The notes under the pieces are model-generated. The model made no database searches and had not been told where the DNA came from. It saw only the letters and a list, made by a program, of their open reading frames with translations. The position numbers and the translations under genes were made by a program. Shown piece by piece: positions 26,571 to 36,300 of a stretch of 43,900 nt of DNA (position 1 is the stretch's first letter; every line of letters starts with the position of its first letter). The stretch is from Rhodospirillales bacterium. GTDB lineage: Bacteria; Pseudomonadota; Alphaproteobacteria; Rhodospirillales; WMHbin7. The stretch is taken from the NCBI GenBank assembly GCA_016215555.1, contig JACRJC010000057.1, positions 1-43,900 of the forward strand, read 5' to 3'.

Positions 26571-28286
26571 TCACTTCTTGCCGTTGCGACCGTTCAGCCC
26601 GTGTTCGATCTTGGCCCTGGCCGTCTCGGCGACTTCGGGCTCGGGGTCGAAAACCAGGGTCTTTCGCCACTGGAAGCGCGCTTCGTTTCGGCGGCCGACC
26701 GCCCAATAGACATCGCCCAGATGGTCGTTGATGACCGGATCCTCGGGCTGCAGCTCGATGGCGCGCTCCATGAAACGCACGGCGCCCTTCAGATCGTTCA
26801 TGCGGTACAGAACCCAGCCCAGGCTGTCGGCGATATAGCCGTCGGTGGGGCGCAGATCGACGGCGCGCTCGATCATCTTGCGGGCCTGGGTCAGGTTGAT
26901 GCCCTGCTCGACCCAGGAATAGCCGAGATAGTTGAGGACATAGGGCTGTTCGGGCTCCAGGACCAGGGCCTGCTTGAAATCGGCCTCGGCCTTCGGCCAT
27001 TGCTTGGCGCGTTCGTAGGCGATGCCGCGGGAATAGAGAATGGCCCAATGGCGCTTCTCGGGCGGACCAATTCTGTGCATGGCCCTGGAATAGGCGTCGG
27101 CGGCTTGGTCGAACTTCTTGGCCTGGCGCTGCACGTCGCCCAGGCTGATCAGGGCGTCGAAACGCTTGGGCCGCTCCGAGGACAAAGCCTCGAGCAGGGC
27201 CACGGCTTCATCGACCTTTTTCAGGCGGTTCAGATTCTCGGCCCGGCGGATATTGACCGACCATGCAATGGGTTCGGATTTCGGGATATCGGCATAGACG
27301 GCGTTGGCGTCGTCCAGGCGGCCCATATCCTCAAGGATGCCGGCGATCAGCACCTTCAGAAGCGGGAAGTCGGGCTGCAGTTCCTGGGCCAGACGGCAGA
27401 GCATCAAGGCCGTGTCGGCAGCGCCGGCCTGTTTGAGCGAGGCGGCGGCGCCGAAGAAGGCCTCGGCCATGCCCTGGGCCGCCGTGGCGATGGGCTTGCC
27501 GCCGTTCCGGATGGCTTCGGCTTCGGCATCGGGGTCCAGCATCGCGGTGTCGGGATTGTCGGCGCGGTAGCGGTCGAACAGGGCCTGGGCCTTGTCCTTG
27601 TCGCCGCGCGCCAGATGGAAGGCGCCGATGACGCGCACGGCGCGCAGCGTCAGTCCGGCCGGGCTGGCCAGCGTGCTTTCGTAAAGACGGGCGGCCTGGT
27701 CCTGGCGTCCGGCCAGATCGTTGATGAGGCCGGCATGGAAGCCGTACAGGGGCGCCAGGGCGCTGGATTCCTTCAAGGGGGTCAGGGCTTCCAGCGCCTT
27801 GTCGGTCCGTTTGTCGCCGAACAGCGACCAGGCTTCCAAAAGAGGCACCACAAAACTGTTGAGGCCGCGCCTGGGCTGAGTGGACAGCCGCAGGGCCGCC
27901 TTGGCGTAATCGCCCTTCTTGGCGTCGCGGACGGTCAGGATATAGACGGCGGATCCGGCTTCGGGATCAAGCGACAACAAGCGCTCGGCCAAGGCTTCAG
28001 CCCTGGCCGTGCGGCCCTCGGCCATCATCAGCACGCCGGCGCGGCTCAGCAGTTCCGAATTGTCGGGATCCTTGGCCAGGGCCAGATCATAGGCGCTGGC
28101 CGCTTCCTTGGTGTCGTGCCGGCGCGTGGCGTGTCGGGCCGCCAGATACTGGCCCGAGCCCGATTCGCCGACCAGGGTCGGCCCTTGTTGCGAGGCGGGC
28201 GAACTTCCCCCTTCGGTGGTGACGCAGGCCGGCAAGCCCAGGGCCAAGGAGAGGATCAGCAAGGATGAACGCATCGAGATCGGCAT
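26571..28286 (-). CDS. TPR-repeat outer lipoprotein
   Basis: 571 residues. A lipoprotein signal (SSLLILSLALGLPAC) puts the lipobox Cys at residue 21. At least nine TPR units follow, e.g. AASAYDLALAKDPDNSELLS, AEADFKQALVLEPEQPYVLN, ARKMIERAVDLRPTDGYIAD and AVRFMERAIELQPEDPVIND. Ribosome site CGGAG lies 6 nt before the ATG. This TPR protein beside ispE is a recurring arrangement in Rhodospirillales as I recall; the role is probably scaffolding at the cell envelope. Confidence 0.87.
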   Translation of the reverse strand: MPISMRSSLLILSLALGLPACVTTEGGSSPASQQGPTLVGESGSGQYLAARHATRRHDTKEAASAYDLALAKDPDNSELLSRAGVLMMAEGRTARAEALAERLLSLDPEAGSAVYILTVRDAKKGDYAKAALRLSTQPRRGLNSFVVPLLEAWSLFGDKRTDKALEALTPLKESSALAPLYGFHAGLINDLAGRQDQAARLYESTLASPAGLTLRAVRVIGAFHLARGDKDKAQALFDRYRADNPDTAMLDPDAEAEAIRNGGKPIATAAQGMAEAFFGAAASLKQAGAADTALMLCRLAQELQPDFPLLKVLIAGILEDMGRLDDANAVYADIPKSEPIAWSVNIRRAENLNRLKKVDEAVALLEALSSERPKRFDALISLGDVQRQAKKFDQAADAYSRAMHRIGPPEKRHWAILYSRGIAYERAKQWPKAEADFKQALVLEPEQPYVLNYLGYSWVEQGINLTQARKMIERAVDLRPTDGYIADSLGWVLYRMNDLKGAVRFMERAIELQPEDPVINDHLGDVYWAVGRRNEARFQWRKTLVFDPEPEVAETARAKIEHGLNGRNGKK

Positions 28287-28316
28287 CGGAACTCCGAGAG
28301 GAAGCGGAAAGCTCGC

Positions 28317-29960
28317 TTACATATTGGGATAGTTTGGCCCGCCGCCACCCTCGGGCACCGTCCAGACGATATTCTGGGTGGGATCCTTGATGTCGCAGGT
28401 TTTGCAATGCAGGCAATTCTGGGCGTTGATGACCAGCCGGGGCCTGCCCGATTCGCCGTCGCGCAGGATTTCATAGACGCCGGCGGGACAATAGCGGGTC
28501 TCGGGCGAGTCATACAGCGACAGATTGACCGAAATCGCCAGGTCGGGATGGGTCAGTTTCAAATGCGCCGGCTGGTTTTCCTCGTGATTGGTGTTCGAGA
28601 TGAAAACGCTGGACAGGCGGTCGAAGCTGATCTTGCCGTCGGGCTTGGGATAATCGATCTTCGGCCAGTCCTTGGCCTTGCCCAATTGCGTGTGGTCGGG
28701 CTTGTGACGCAGCGTCCAAGGCGCGTTGCCGCCCAGGATGTAAGTGTCGATGGCCGAATAGGCCAAGCCCGCCCACATTCCGTAATGGAACGAGGGGCGG
28801 ATGTTGCGCACCTGCTTCAATTCTTCCCACAGCCAGCTTTGGCGCAGCCGCCCGGCATAGGCGACGACTTCCAGTCCGTGTGATTCGTCGTAGGGCCGAG
28901 TCAAGGCGTCGAAGATGGTTTCGGCGGCGACCATGCCCGACTTCATGGCCGTGTGCGACCCCTTGATCTTGGCGACGTTCAGGAAGCCGGCGGCGTCGCC
29001 GACCAGCAGGGCGCCGGGGATGGAGAGGCGCGGGATCGATTGCAGCCCGCCTTCGGACAGCGCCCGGGCGCCATAGGCGATGCGCCGTCCCCCCTCGAAG
29101 GTGGGGCGGATGGCGGGGTGGGTCTTGAAGCGCTGGAATTCCTCGAAGGGCGACAGATAGGGGTTGGGATAGTCAAGCCCGACCACGAAGCCCACCGCTA
29201 CCTGATTGTTCTCGAGATGATACAGGAACGAGCCGCCATAAGTGTTGGATTCCAAGGGCCAGCCGATGCTGTGCATGATTTGGCCGGGGCGGTGTTTGGC
29301 GGGATCGATCTCCCACAACTCCTTCAGGCCGATGCCGTAGGTCTGCGGATCGCTGTCCTTGCGAAGCCCGAAATGATCGCACAGATGACGGGTCAGCGAG
29401 CCTCGGCTGCCTTCCGCGAACACCGTCTGTTTGGCGCGAAGCTCGACGCCTCGGGTGAAATTGGCCGTCTGGCTTCCGTCCTTGCCGATCCCCATGTCGC
29501 CGGTGGCGACGCCGGCCACCGATCCGTCTTCCTTGTACAGAACCTCGGAGGCGGCGAAGCCGGGATAAATCTCGACCCCCATGGCCTCGGCCTGACCGGC
29601 CAGCCAGCGCGTGACATTGCCCAGGCTGACGATGTAATTGCCCTTGTTGTGCATCGAGGGCGGGGTCGGCAACTGATAGGCCTTGACCTGAGTCAGGAAC
29701 AAGAAGCGGTCTTCGCCGGCGGGGGTCAGCAGGGGCGCGCCCTTGTCCTTCCAGTCGGGAATCAGTTCATTGAGGGCCCTTGGTTCCAGCACGGCGCCGG
29801 ACATGATATGGGCGCCGACTTCGCTGCCCTTCTCGATGACGCAGACCGTGAGTTCCTGGCCCTGGTCCTGGCAAAGCTGGCGCAAACGAATGGCCGTGGC
29901 CAGGCCGGCCGGGCCGGCGCCCACCACCACCACGTCGAATTCCATGACCTCGCGTTCCAT
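28317..29960 (-). CDS. Electron transfer flavoprotein-ubiquinone oxidoreductase (ETF-QO)
   Basis: Passes electrons from ETF to ubiquinone in the inner membrane during fatty- and amino-acid oxidation. 547 residues, full length. FAD-binding [37 protein letters not shown], and [18 protein letters not shown] near the N-terminus. The C-terminal 4Fe-4S ferredoxin-like domain holds [11 protein letters not shown] and [21 protein letters not shown] use the ATG at 29960 with GGGGA 8 nt upstream; Met6 is also possible. Confidence 0.97.
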   Translation of the reverse strand: MEREVMEFDVVVVGAGPAGLATAIRLRQLCQDQGQELTVCVIEKGSEVGAHIMSGAVLEPRALNELIPDWKDKGAPLLTPAGEDRFLFLTQVKAYQLPTPPSMHNKGNYIVSLGNVTRWLAGQAEAMGVEIYPGFAASEVLYKEDGSVAGVATGDMGIGKDGSQTANFTRGVELRAKQTVFAEGSRGSLTRHLCDHFGLRKDSDPQTYGIGLKELWEIDPAKHRPGQIMHSIGWPLESNTYGGSFLYHLENNQVAVGFVVGLDYPNPYLSPFEEFQRFKTHPAIRPTFEGGRRIAYGARALSEGGLQSIPRLSIPGALLVGDAAGFLNVAKIKGSHTAMKSGMVAAETIFDALTRPYDESHGLEVVAYAGRLRQSWLWEELKQVRNIRPSFHYGMWAGLAYSAIDTYILGGNAPWTLRHKPDHTQLGKAKDWPKIDYPKPDGKISFDRLSSVFISNTNHEENQPAHLKLTHPDLAISVNLSLYDSPETRYCPAGVYEILRDGESGRPRLVINAQNCLHCKTCDIKDPTQNIVWTVPEGGGGPNYPNM

Positions 29961-30061
29961 GGCGCGTCCCCGTTAACAATCCTGACTGGGTATTGGGGGG
30001 CTTTTACGCCCCCGGTCAAGCCCTGTTTCATTTTGACGGATAATGCTAGGGTCTCTTCGTC

Positions 30062-30871
30062 ATGAATGCAATCGAAGCCGTCCTCCCCCCGTTCGAGACC
30101 TTGCGCTGGTATCTGGAAGCCGGCGTGGACGAATGCGTGGGCGAAGAGGCCGTCAACCGTTTCGCTCCGGCTCCGGCCCTGGCGCCGACCGCCGTCGCCT
30201 TGGAGACGCCGACAAGGCCGGCCCCGGTCCCGCCCGCCAAGCCGCCCCCATCCGCCCAAACGCCCCGCCCCGCCGCCCCCAGTCTGGCCGCCAACGCCAA
30301 ATCCTTGGACGAGTTGAAGGCGGCGCTTTTGGCTCTCGAAGGCTGCGCCCTCAAAACCACGGCCACGCAACTGGTTTTCGCCGACGGCAACCCAGAGGCC
30401 AAGGTCATGTTCATCGGCGAAGCCCCTGGGGCCGACGAGGACCGGATCGGCAGGCCCTTCGTGGGGCAGGCCGGTAAGCTGCTCGACAAGATGCTGGGCT
30501 CAATCGGCCTGTCGCGGGACAATGCCTATATAACGAATCTCCTGGTCTGGCGTCCGCCCGGCAACCGCACCCCCACCCCCCAGGAAGTCGGCCTGCTGCT
30601 GCCTTTCCTGGAACGCCATATCGAGCTGGTCGATCCACAACTGGTGGTTCTGCTGGGGGGCACGGCGGCCCAGGCCGTTCTGGCCCGGCCCGAGGGAATC
30701 ACCAAGCTTCGGGGCAAGTGGTTCGATTATGCGACCCCGGGTCTGGTTCGACCGCTCCAGGCCCTGGCGACCTTCCATCCGGCCTATCTTCTGCGTCAAC
30801 CCGCCCAGAAACGCGAGGCTTGGCGCGATCTATTGATGTTGCGCCGTAAGCTTGACGAGCTTGGCGTTTGA
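30062..30871 (+). CDS. Uracil-DNA glycosylase, family 4-like, without the usual iron-sulfur cysteines
   Basis: Removes uracil from DNA. 269 residues with a Pro/Ala-rich linker at 35-75. Family 4 motifs: [20 protein letters not shown] (motif A), [28 protein letters not shown] and [10 protein letters not shown] (motif B). Canonical family 4 enzymes bind 4Fe-4S through four Cys. Here only C95 (EGCALK) sits at one such position; the place before RPPGNR is Trp163 and the later one is Leu. Divergent from ETF-QO with a 101-bp gap. Confidence 0.88.
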   Translation: MNAIEAVLPPFETLRWYLEAGVDECVGEEAVNRFAPAPALAPTAVALETPTRPAPVPPAKPPPSAQTPRPAAPSLAANAKSLDELKAALLALEGCALKTTATQLVFADGNPEAKVMFIGEAPGADEDRIGRPFVGQAGKLLDKMLGSIGLSRDNAYITNLLVWRPPGNRTPTPQEVGLLLPFLERHIELVDPQLVVLLGGTAAQAVLARPEGITKLRGKWFDYATPGLVRPLQALATFHPAYLLRQPAQKREAWRDLLMLRRKLDELGV

Positions 30872-30965
30872 ATCATAAAAACGAATCGTTGTTATCCACA
30901 GGAAAGGCTTGAAGCCGGGGCGCTTTTTCTTGCCCCATAGGGGGGGATCGGTTACGAGTCCGGCC

Positions 30966-32834
30966 ATGACCTGGACCGACCGGATAGAACAAGCCCTTCC
31001 GGCAATCGTTCGCGTTATCGCCGTGGCGGCGATTTTCACCGCCCCGGTTGCAAGATCCGCCGAGGTCTTGCAGGACGCGCCGCCGGTCGCCGGCAACGGA
31101 CAGCCAGTGAGAACGGCCTCCGTCGCCAGCGAGCTTGAACGTTTAGGCCGAGTAACCAGCCTGCCGAGACTCCTTTCGGCAGAGGACGCTGCGCGTTACG
31201 ACAAAGCCATCGCTTTTCAGGAAAAGGCCAACTGGGCCGCCGCCGACAAGGAAATGGTCAAACTGGCCGATCCGCTGCTGAAAGGCTGGCTGCTGGCCGA
31301 ACGCTACCTGTCCTCCGGCTACAAGCCCAAGGTTGCCGAAATCAGGGACTGGATGGCCAGATACGCCGATCATCCCGAGGCAGCGCAGATATATAAGCTG
31401 ATGGGCAAGGGCAAGGCCGCCAAGTCGGCCAAGCGCCCGGTCATGAACGGCTATCTGCGCGGCTTCTCGGAAGGGTCGGGCATCGGCGAGGAAGTCGGTT
31501 CCTGGAAGGTCTCGGAAAAGAAGTCGGACAAGCCGCTCTCGGCCAAGGAGCGCGCCTTGGAAAAGACCTGGAGCAGCAACTTCAGAAAGCAATTGCGCGA
31601 AGGCGGCGTCGATAGCGCGCGCAAGCTTCTGGAAAGCCCCAAGGCCTACCAATTGCTCGACGACGTGACCTATGACGAGGCCCGCATCGCCCTGGCCACC
31701 GGCTATTTCCTGCGCACCCGCGACGAAGAGGCCTTGGAACTGGCCGGTCAGGCCGCCCAACGCTCTGGCGACGAGGTGCCGGGCGCTCATTGGATTGCCG
31801 GTCTGGCCGCCTGGCGGCTGGACCGCATCGAGAATGCCCGCCTTCATTTCGAGACCCTGGCCAACCGCGAGAACGCCCAGCCCGGTCTGATGGCCGCCGC
31901 CGCCTTCTGGGCCGGTCGCGCCAATCTGGCTCTTAAGCGGCCCGAGATGGTCGATTACTGGTTCACCATCGCCGCCAGCCAGCCGCGCAGCTTTTATGGC
32001 CTGCTGTCGCATCGCATGCGCGGCCTGCCCATCCGCTTCGAGGATACGAACGTTCTGTTCACCGAAGACGACGCGGCGCTGCTGATGAACCATGCCGGCG
32101 CCAGGCGCGCCCTGGCTCTGATCCAACTCGATGAAACCGAAGAGGCCGAGCGCGAATTCAGGAAGCTATATGACGGCGCTTCGCCCAGCCTGTCGAAGGC
32201 TTTGCTGGGAGCGGCCAAGCTGGCCGACATGCCGGGTCTGGCCATCCGCCTGGGCGGCGTCTTAAGCGACCGCGACGGGCGGATGCATGATTCGGCGCTC
32301 TATCCGGTGCCGCCCTGGAAGCCGGAAGGCGGCTGGCGCATCGACCGCGCCTTGGTTTATGCCCTGATGCGTCAGGAATCGGCCTTCAATCCCACGGCCA
32401 AAAGCAAGGCCGGGGCCAGGGGTCTGATGCAGTTGATGCCCGGCACGGCGCGTCTGGTCGGCGGCCGCCAGGAAGCCAAGCAGGTCATGAATCCGGAAAA
32501 GAACATCGAACTGAGCCAGCGCTATATCGAGGCCCTGCTGAAGGATCCCGGCATCGACGGCAATCTGTTTTTGCTGGCCGCCGCCTATAATGGCGGGCCC
32601 GGCAAGGCGATGCGCTGGGAGCGCCAGTCGGACCACCGCGACGACCCCCTGCTGCTGCTGGAAAGCATCCCTTCGCGCGAGACCCGGGCCTATATCAAGC
32701 GCATCATGGCCAATCTGTGGATGTATCGCGCAAGGCTGCGCCAGCCCAATCCCGAGCTCGACCATTTGGCCGCCGGCGAATGGCCGATCTATGCCGGCCT
32801 CGATCTGCGCCAGGCGGCGTTCTCAGGCCGCTAA
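30966..32834 (+). CDS. Soluble lytic murein transglycosylase (Slt70 type)
   Basis: 622 residues from the ATG at 30966. Cleaves peptidoglycan glycan strands in the periplasm. An N-terminal segment (IVRVIAVAAIFTAPVARSAE) acts as signal peptide. A long helical superhelix follows (residues about 70-450). The C-terminal SLT catalytic domain has YALMRQESAFNPTAKSKAGA (catalytic Glu in RQES), RGLMQLMPGTARLVGG and LLAAAYNGGPGKAMRWE. Translation from an upstream ATG at 30909 would precede the signal peptide and lacks support. Its 3' end overlaps the convergent ChaC-like gene by 12 bp. Confidence 0.93.
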   Translation: MTWTDRIEQALPAIVRVIAVAAIFTAPVARSAEVLQDAPPVAGNGQPVRTASVASELERLGRVTSLPRLLSAEDAARYDKAIAFQEKANWAAADKEMVKLADPLLKGWLLAERYLSSGYKPKVAEIRDWMARYADHPEAAQIYKLMGKGKAAKSAKRPVMNGYLRGFSEGSGIGEEVGSWKVSEKKSDKPLSAKERALEKTWSSNFRKQLREGGVDSARKLLESPKAYQLLDDVTYDEARIALATGYFLRTRDEEALELAGQAAQRSGDEVPGAHWIAGLAAWRLDRIENARLHFETLANRENAQPGLMAAAAFWAGRANLALKRPEMVDYWFTIAASQPRSFYGLLSHRMRGLPIRFEDTNVLFTEDDAALLMNHAGARRALALIQLDETEEAEREFRKLYDGASPSLSKALLGAAKLADMPGLAIRLGGVLSDRDGRMHDSALYPVPPWKPEGGWRIDRALVYALMRQESAFNPTAKSKAGARGLMQLMPGTARLVGGRQEAKQVMNPEKNIELSQRYIEALLKDPGIDGNLFLLAAAYNGGPGKAMRWERQSDHRDDPLLLLESIPSRETRAYIKRIMANLWMYRARLRQPNPELDHLAAGEWPIYAGLDLRQAAFSGR

Positions 32835-33344
32835 TTCCAAAATCCGCTTCAGCTTCGCGTCATGGATGCCCAACTCGTCCATGCGCTTGACCGTGCATTC
32901 CAGATAGTCATAGGCCCGGCCCTTTTCGCCCACGCCCTGCTTGATGCAAGTCGCCGCTTCCTGCACGGACAGGCGGCGGAATTGCGCGTGGTCGCGCTTG
33001 GCCACGAATGAGAGGGCATTGATCTTCCGGTCATCGTCAAGCCGGGTTTTCAGAAAACGGGGGACATAGACTCCGGTCGGCATTTCACGCTCGTACAGCA
33101 TGGCGGTGACGGCCTCTTCCTCGCCCTTTCTGACCAGATGCGCCAAGCCCCGGCAGGCGCCGCCCTTGTCCAGTCCCATCACCAGTCCGGGATTTTGGGG
33201 GGTGCCGCGATAGAGTACCGACAGAATGCACAAGGCGCGATGATAGCCATGAATCCAGGCGGCTCGGGTTTCTTCGGGCTCGAAGCCGGGAAACCACAAC
33301 AGCGAGGCATAGGCGAAAATCCAAAGCCGTTCGCCGTTCGCCAT
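32823..33344 (-). CDS. ChaC-like gamma-glutamylcyclotransferase
   Basis: 173 residues from the ATG at 33344. Members release 5-oxoproline from gamma-glutamyl peptides such as glutathione. RLWIFAYASLLWFPGFEPEE is the substrate-binding YxSL-type loop, RGTPQNPGLVMGLDKGGACR follows, and the catalytic Glu is likely in MLYEREMPTGVYVPRF. The same frame stays open far upstream (to 34166), but that part is antisense-frame noise within the transporter gene and is excluded. Begins 5 bp after the transporter stop. Confidence 0.88.
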   Translation of the reverse strand: MANGERLWIFAYASLLWFPGFEPEETRAAWIHGYHRALCILSVLYRGTPQNPGLVMGLDKGGACRGLAHLVRKGEEEAVTAMLYEREMPTGVYVPRFLKTRLDDDRKINALSFVAKRDHAQFRRLSVQEAATCIKQGVGEKGRAYDYLECTVKRMDELGIHDAKLKRILELAA

Positions 33345-33349
33345 CGTCG

Positions 33350-34234
33350 TCAGGCCCGGTTGGCCAGCGCCACCCCGGCGGCGACGACGCCCATGCCGAG
33401 AAGGGCGATCCAAGACAGGGTTTCGCCGAACAGGAAGTAGGCGATCAGCGAAGTGGCGGGCGGGACCAGATAGAAGAAGCTGGCCACCTTGGCGGCGGCG
33501 CCGGCCCGGATCAGGCGGTAGAGCAGGGTGACGGCGCCGACCGACAAGACCAGGCACAGCCAGCCCAGGGCGAAGATGAATTCCCCGCTCCAGACGATGA
33601 CACGGGTTTCGAAGGAAAAGGCCATGATCGCCATGGCGACGCCGGCGGCGGCATATTGGATGACGGCGCCGGTGCGCAGATCCATGCCCGTGCAATGGCG
33701 CTTCTGGTAAAGCGTGCCCAGGGTGATGCCGATGACGGCGCCGAAGGCCCAGGGCAGGCCGGCGAATTCTGCCGTGCCAGGATGCACCTTGTCGGCCACG
33801 ACCAGGATGACGCCCAGCAGGCCCAGTATCAGTCCGGCCCATTGCTTGGGTCTGACCTTTTCGCCCAGGATGGGCCCGGCCAGAACGGCGGTCAGCAGGG
33901 GCTGTAGGCCGGTGACCAGGGCGGCGATGCCAGCCCCCAGGCCCAGGCGGATGGCGGCGAAGACGCCGCCCAGATAGACTCCGTGAACCAGAAGCCCGGC
34001 CAGGGCGATGCGCCAGACCAGGATCGGCGAGGACGGCCAGGGGGCGCGCATGAGGGCGGCGGTGGCGGCCATCAGGGCGGTGACGATGATGAAGCGGGCG
34101 AGCAGAAAGGTGAAGGGCTCGGCATAGGGCGCGCCCATCTTCGAGCCGATGAAGCCCGTGCTCCACAAAAGAACGAACAGACCCGGCGCCAGGGCGGCCA
34201 GGGGATCGTGCGACGCTTCCTTTTTATCGTTCAT
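33350..34234 (-). CDS. EamA/DMT-superfamily transporter
   Basis: 294 residues. About ten membrane helices in two repeated EamA halves, e.g. GLFVLLWSTGFIGSKMGAP (first helix with the conserved Trp-Ser), ILGLLGVILVVADKVHPG and a second half from AFGAVIGITLGTLYQKR, ending ALLGMGVVAAGVALANRA. Exports or imports small metabolites across the inner membrane; substrate not predictable. Start is ATG at 34234; a GTG three codons upstream (34243) is an alternative. Confidence 0.88.
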   Translation of the reverse strand: MNDKKEASHDPLAALAPGLFVLLWSTGFIGSKMGAPYAEPFTFLLARFIIVTALMAATAALMRAPWPSSPILVWRIALAGLLVHGVYLGGVFAAIRLGLGAGIAALVTGLQPLLTAVLAGPILGEKVRPKQWAGLILGLLGVILVVADKVHPGTAEFAGLPWAFGAVIGITLGTLYQKRHCTGMDLRTGAVIQYAAAGVAMAIMAFSFETRVIVWSGEFIFALGWLCLVLSVGAVTLLYRLIRAGAAAKVASFFYLVPPATSLIAYFLFGETLSWIALLGMGVVAAGVALANRA

Positions 34235-34357
34235 GAAAATCACTTTAACGCCACCCCAGGCCGGGGGCGAGGCTTTTACGACATGGAAAATAATGACCGG
34301 ATTGGCGCTTGCGTCCCTGGCTTGCCTATGGCAAGGTGCGCGCCCTGCGCACCGGAC

Positions 34358-34436
<79 letters not shown>

Positions 34437-34508
34437 TTTCCAAATGAAAACAGATGGTTCTTGCGTCCGGCAGTTTCCGGCGGCGGGGCCGGCTTGGCGG
34501 CGCAAATC

Positions 34509-34524
34509 GCGCAAAATCGGCGCA
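34509..34524 (+). repeat. Arm-type-like 16-mer, left copy
   Basis: GCGCAAAATCGGCGCA, matching 36285-36300 except for two C/T changes, about 72 bp inside the left islet end. Also nearly palindromic at its tips (GCGC...GCGC). Confidence 0.5.
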
Positions 34525-34554
34525 GGGGTTCAAGGGGTGGTTCGCTGATTCCCG

Positions 34555-35787
34555 CTACAGTCCTCGGGCCAACGGCAGGGCGCCGAGATGCAGATCGATC
34601 TTCTGGATAAAGCGATCAGGCAGGCCGAGATGGCCTTTTTCCCTGTTCCAGATTCCCTGAAAGCGGCTTGTCGTGTCGATGACGGTATCCACCACCAGCT
34701 TTCGTGGCAGTTGCGCCTTGGCTGCCAGATAGACGAACTCATCCATCGTGGCTTTGGCGAAACTCTTGGTGCGGGCGAATTTCAGGGCCATACCGGTGTC
34801 TTCCAGATAGGCGATGGTGGAAACGAAGTCATATGCGGGCGACAGAACCGGTGTGCGTCGGTCAGGGTAGATCAGCGACCAATTTTTCAGATGCATGTCG
34901 CCATTGCCGATCAGCGTGTTGAAGGCCAAACGGCGAATGAATTCCTGGATTTGGCATTCGTCACCTTCGGCGCGTAGCACCTTGGCAATGCTGCGGTAGC
35001 TGGCTTTCTCGTATTTTTTGTCGGGATAGACGCCGAAGACCTGGGCGAAATCCTCGATGTGAACGGCAGTTCCGTCGTCCAGGCGATCGAAGCGGCGGAT
35101 GGCAAAGGCATGTGCTCCCGCCCGTCCCATACCTTCCGGCAGGCCGTGAATGTCTTCTACCGGCAGCAACCTGATCTCGGGCACATCGATGCCAACGAGC
35201 CTGGCCAGAGTCATCATGGCGAATTCGTTTTCCGGCACCATTTCGTAGGTGGTCGAGGGCAGCTTGGCGATCCACGAACCGCCGACGCCATTCACGGGAA
35301 TGGTCAAGCCGCTGGCAGCCGCGCTGATAGCGGAGAATTTCAATTGCACTCCTGCCAAAGAAAAGCGAAGGGGTTGCTGCTTGCTGCTTGAACGATCTGC
35401 GTCGTCCTCGTTTTCGCCACCAAGTGGGGGATAGGTTTCGCCGTTTTGGGCGTGAAGCGTGATGGCGCCCGGCAGATCCTGCCCCAAAGCCCAGAGCAGG
35501 AAGAAGTCGCGCTTCGTTTTGACTCCGGCGCGCCTGGACAGATAGTCGCGCAACGGCCCCTCGGGCAGCAGATTGGCGAAGAAAGGCGGTGCGCTGGTCT
35601 GCGTGGGCCGGATGTCGGTGATTAGGCCGCCAAACTGGTCCTTGAAGGAAAGGCTAAAGGTGTCGCGCTCTTCATCATCGATATAGGCTTGGTTGAAGGC
35701 GAACAGCACCCTGTCGCCGCCCAGAAGGCTCAAGCTTCCGACAGGCTTGCCATGCAGATGGACGTTCAGGGTGAGGAGATCAGACAT
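34555..35787 (-). CDS. hipA: HipA-family serine/threonine kinase toxin
   Basis: 410 residues, within the normal range. Kinase toxin; E. coli HipA phosphorylates glutamyl-tRNA synthetase and causes persistence. N-terminal HipA domain with FFANLLPEGPLRDYLSRRAG; ATP-binding Lys175 in SWIAKLPST; catalytic loop NGDMHLKNW at 295-303 (Asp297); metal-binding Asp320 in SPAYDFVST. RFSLAGVQLKFSA corresponds to the Ser loop that is autophosphorylated in E. coli. The start overlaps the hipB end by 8 bp. Target is unknown here. Confidence 0.94.
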   Translation of the reverse strand: MSDLLTLNVHLHGKPVGSLSLLGGDRVLFAFNQAYIDDEERDTFSLSFKDQFGGLITDIRPTQTSAPPFFANLLPEGPLRDYLSRRAGVKTKRDFFLLWALGQDLPGAITLHAQNGETYPPLGGENEDDADRSSSKQQPLRFSLAGVQLKFSAISAAASGLTIPVNGVGGSWIAKLPSTTYEMVPENEFAMMTLARLVGIDVPEIRLLPVEDIHGLPEGMGRAGAHAFAIRRFDRLDDGTAVHIEDFAQVFGVYPDKKYEKASYRSIAKVLRAEGDECQIQEFIRRLAFNTLIGNGDMHLKNWSLIYPDRRTPVLSPAYDFVSTIAYLEDTGMALKFARTKSFAKATMDEFVYLAAKAQLPRKLVVDTVIDTTSRFQGIWNREKGHLGLPDRFIQKIDLHLGALPLARGL

Positions 35788-36085
35788 CCTCGTCCTCTTC
35801 GTCGAGGCTGTAGGCCGGGCGAGGTTGCGCTTCCACCTCTGCCGTCAGATGGGCACCCCCCCTGAGCGCAGGGATGGACTTTACTGGAACCAGGGTCAGT
35901 TCGATGTCGAGAGCCCGGGCCAATTCGATCAGGTTGGAAAGTTGCAGATCAACGTTGGCGTTCTCGATCTTCGAGATATGGGCCTGGGTCAGGCCGGTCT
36001 TGGCGCTCAAGGCGCGCTGGCTCAGGCCCTTGGCGAGCCTGGCTGCTTTAAGGCTTCTGGCGATGTCTTCTAGTTCGTAGGTCAT
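35780..36085 (-). CDS. hipB: HipB-family antitoxin (XRE regulator)
   Basis: 101 residues from the ATG at 36085; four codons upstream is only a TTG. XRE helix-turn-helix GLSQRALSAKTGLTQAHISK followed by IENANVDLQLSNLIELARAL. The acidic C-terminal tail (YSLDEEDEDV) is typical of HipB tails that reach into HipA. No clear ribosome site. A TATAAT on the coding strand at 36108-36103 would give a very short leader of about 10 nt. Confidence 0.92.
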   Translation of the reverse strand: MTYELEDIARSLKAARLAKGLSQRALSAKTGLTQAHISKIENANVDLQLSNLIELARALDIELTLVPVKSIPALRGGAHLTAEVEAQPRPAYSLDEEDEDV

Positions 36086-36102
36086 GTGATGCGCCAAACA
36101 GT

Positions 36103-36200
36103 ATTATATTATGCATGTGATGGCGTATTGTATATCATATTACGGCGGATCATCAAGTACAATATATCATTATATATCAAATTAGTAATTAGATATCATA
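36103..36200 (-). promoter_or_regulatory. hipBA promoter/operator region with phased TATATCA repeats
   Basis: AT-rich stretch upstream of hipB. TATAAT (coding strand, 36108-36103) is a good -10. Upstream are four copies of TATATCA or GATATCA starting at 36131, 36163, 36173 and 36192 on the plus strand, spaced 32, 10 and 19 bp, close to whole helical turns. Likely HipB binding sites. Confidence 0.5.
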
Positions 36201-36284
36201 CTACGTATCGCTTGGGGAGGGGCATATGCCATGCCTTCTTTGCCCCTTCAGCAACACCAAGAACATAGAGGGCGGAGCGGATCC

Positions 36285-36300
36285 GTGCAAAATCGGTGCA
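36285..36300 (+). repeat. Arm-type-like 16-mer, right copy
   Basis: GTGCAAAATCGGTGCA, partner of 34509-34524, 60 bp inside the right islet end. Confidence 0.5.

Noticed and set aside
24381..28268. A plus-strand open frame of almost 1,300 codons
   Set aside because: It is exactly antisense to four well-supported genes (TPR-GT9 protein, ispE, TPR lipoprotein); GC-rich codon bias on the other strand keeps the frame open. No recognisable domain.
33345..34166. Upstream extension of the ChaC-like frame
   Set aside because: The extension lies in the EamA gene in another frame and is Arg/His-rich without domains; the family start is at 33344.
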